Assembly: GCA_023384575.1 (NCBI GenBank)
Contig: JAHDVP010000049.1
Coordinates: 5,112 to 37,379, forward strand
DNA length: 32,268 nt
Direction of reading: 5' to 3'
DNA from: Acidobacteriota bacterium
GTDB lineage: Bacteria > Acidobacteriota > Vicinamibacteria > Vicinamibacterales > JAFNAJ01
Position numbers and translations under genes: made by a program. A model generated the notes under the pieces. The model was not told the origin of the DNA. It saw only the letters and a list, made by a program, of their open reading frames with translations, and ran no database searches. Shown in pieces: positions 31,661 through 32,268 of the stretch (positions are counted from its first letter, which is position 1; each line of letters opens with the position of its first letter).

Positions 31661-32182
31661 ATGGAGCACCTGAAGCAGAAGATTCGCAACGTCCCCGACT
31701 TCCCCAAGCCGGGCATCCTCTTCTACGACATCACCACGCTGCTGCGTGATCCGGTCGGGTTCCGGGAGGCCATCGACGCCGTCGAGGCACCGTACAAGGG
31801 GCGCCCCATCGACCTGGTCGTCGGCGTCGAGAGCCGCGGGTTCATTCTGGGCGCCGCACTCGCCGACCGCCTCGGCGCGGGGTTCGTGCCCGTCCGCAAG
31901 GTCGGCAAGTTGCCTTCGACGACCGTGAAGGTGACCTACGACCTCGAGTACGGGTCGGACAGCCTCGAGATGCACGACGACGCCATTGCGGCGGGGCAGC
32001 GGGTTCTCGTCGTCGACGACCTGTTGGCGACCGGGGGCACTGCGCGCGCCACGGTCGATCTGGTGCGGCGTCTCGGGGGGCAGGTGGCAGGCGTGGCCTT
32101 CCTGGTGGAGTTGACGTTCCTGGGGGGACGCGCGAAGCTGGCAGGAGAGGACGTCTTCAGCGCGATCCAGTACGCCGAGTGA
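31661..32182 (+). CDS. apt: Adenine phosphoribosyltransferase
   Basis: Purine-salvage enzyme of 173 residues that joins adenine and PRPP to give AMP and pyrophosphate in the cytoplasm. The typical APRT opening [21 protein letters not shown] is followed by [26 protein letters not shown], the flexible-loop region [14 protein letters not shown], and the PRPP-binding motif [14 protein letters not shown]. All expected segments are present and length is normal. ATG 31661 follows the acylphosphatase stop by eight bases; a TTG at 31649 in the same frame is a less likely start. It is followed after 45 bases by a tRNA gene. Confidence 0.96.
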   Translation: MEHLKQKIRNVPDFPKPGILFYDITTLLRDPVGFREAIDAVEAPYKGRPIDLVVGVESRGFILGAALADRLGAGFVPVRKVGKLPSTTVKVTYDLEYGSDSLEMHDDAIAAGQRVLVVDDLLATGGTARATVDLVRRLGGQVAGVAFLVELTFLGGRAKLAGEDVFSAIQYAE

Positions 32183-32227
32183 CGCACGTCCGCCCGTGGC
32201 GACGAGGCGTCCGTCGAGCGCCCGAAC

Positions 32228-32268
32228 GCGCGTGTAGCTCAGTAGGATAGAGCGTCCGCCTCCTAAGC
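32228..32268 (+). tRNA. tRNA-Arg (anticodon CCU), 5' part, cut by window end
   Basis: Forty-one bases of a tRNA are visible: acceptor strand GCGCGTG, T8-A9, D-arm GCTC-AGTAGGATA-GAGC, and anticodon stem 5' strand TCCGC with loop CTCCTAA, giving anticodon CCU for Arg AGG codons. The anticodon stem's 3' strand, variable loop, T-arm and acceptor 3' strand lie beyond the window. Confidence 0.9.

Noticed and set aside
1-32268. CRISPR arrays, insertion sequences, att sites or prophage genes
   Set aside because: No regularly spaced repeats, transposase or integrase-like proteins, or terminal inverted repeats were seen in any frame. The window looks chromosomal, with no clear transfer boundary.

Overview
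The window is about 70% GC, with densely packed genes, many secreted metallo-hydrolases, an Oar-type TonB-dependent receptor, a 1045-residue BNR/VPS10-type secreted protein and short intergenic gaps. Together these suggest an environmental Acidobacteriota, perhaps of the Vicinamibacteria type. No rRNA or marker gene is present to prove this, so the placement is inference from gene style only.

Left part (1-10.9 kb): a duplicated-domain exported protein; a secreted M20 dipeptidase-like enzyme; a converging ABC exporter half-transporter divergent from an SDR/DUF2867 protein; a secreted amidohydrolase divergent from a secreted gamma-glutamyltransferase-like protein, with back-to-back promoters and a shared dyad; and a RetSat/CrtI-like FAD oxidoreductase.

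Middle (10.9-16.9 kb): the most unusual region. A tight chain of overlapping genes encodes a possible 13-residue leader ORF, a PqqD-type RiPP recognition protein whose C-terminal tail resembles a RiPP leader, an HPr-kinase-like kinase and two paralogous GT2 glycosyltransferases. Converging on it are an NTP_transf_5-family nucleotidyltransferase and a membrane GT39-type glycosyltransferase. Recognition domain, kinase, nucleotidyltransferase and glycosyltransferases are the tailoring parts known from kinase-type lasso peptides, but no lasso protease (B2) or cyclase (C) is seen here.

16.9-22.2 kb: a large TonB-dependent receptor with a strong promoter, divergent from a 56-residue membrane protein; a 75-residue highly charged protein (TTG start) behind a dyad-overlapped -10; a HAD hydrolase; and a small YjfB-like protein.

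22.2-27.98 kb: an OmpR-type regulator and HAMP histidine kinase, then a decaheme cytochrome (MtrA/DmsE/PioA type) and its MtrB/PioB porin partner. This is an outer-membrane electron conduit, ended by a clear intrinsic terminator. The intervening DNA carries direct and inverted repeats that could be the regulator's targets. The right end holds the BNR protein, an acylphosphatase, adenine phosphoribosyltransferase and the 5' part of a tRNA-Arg(CCU).
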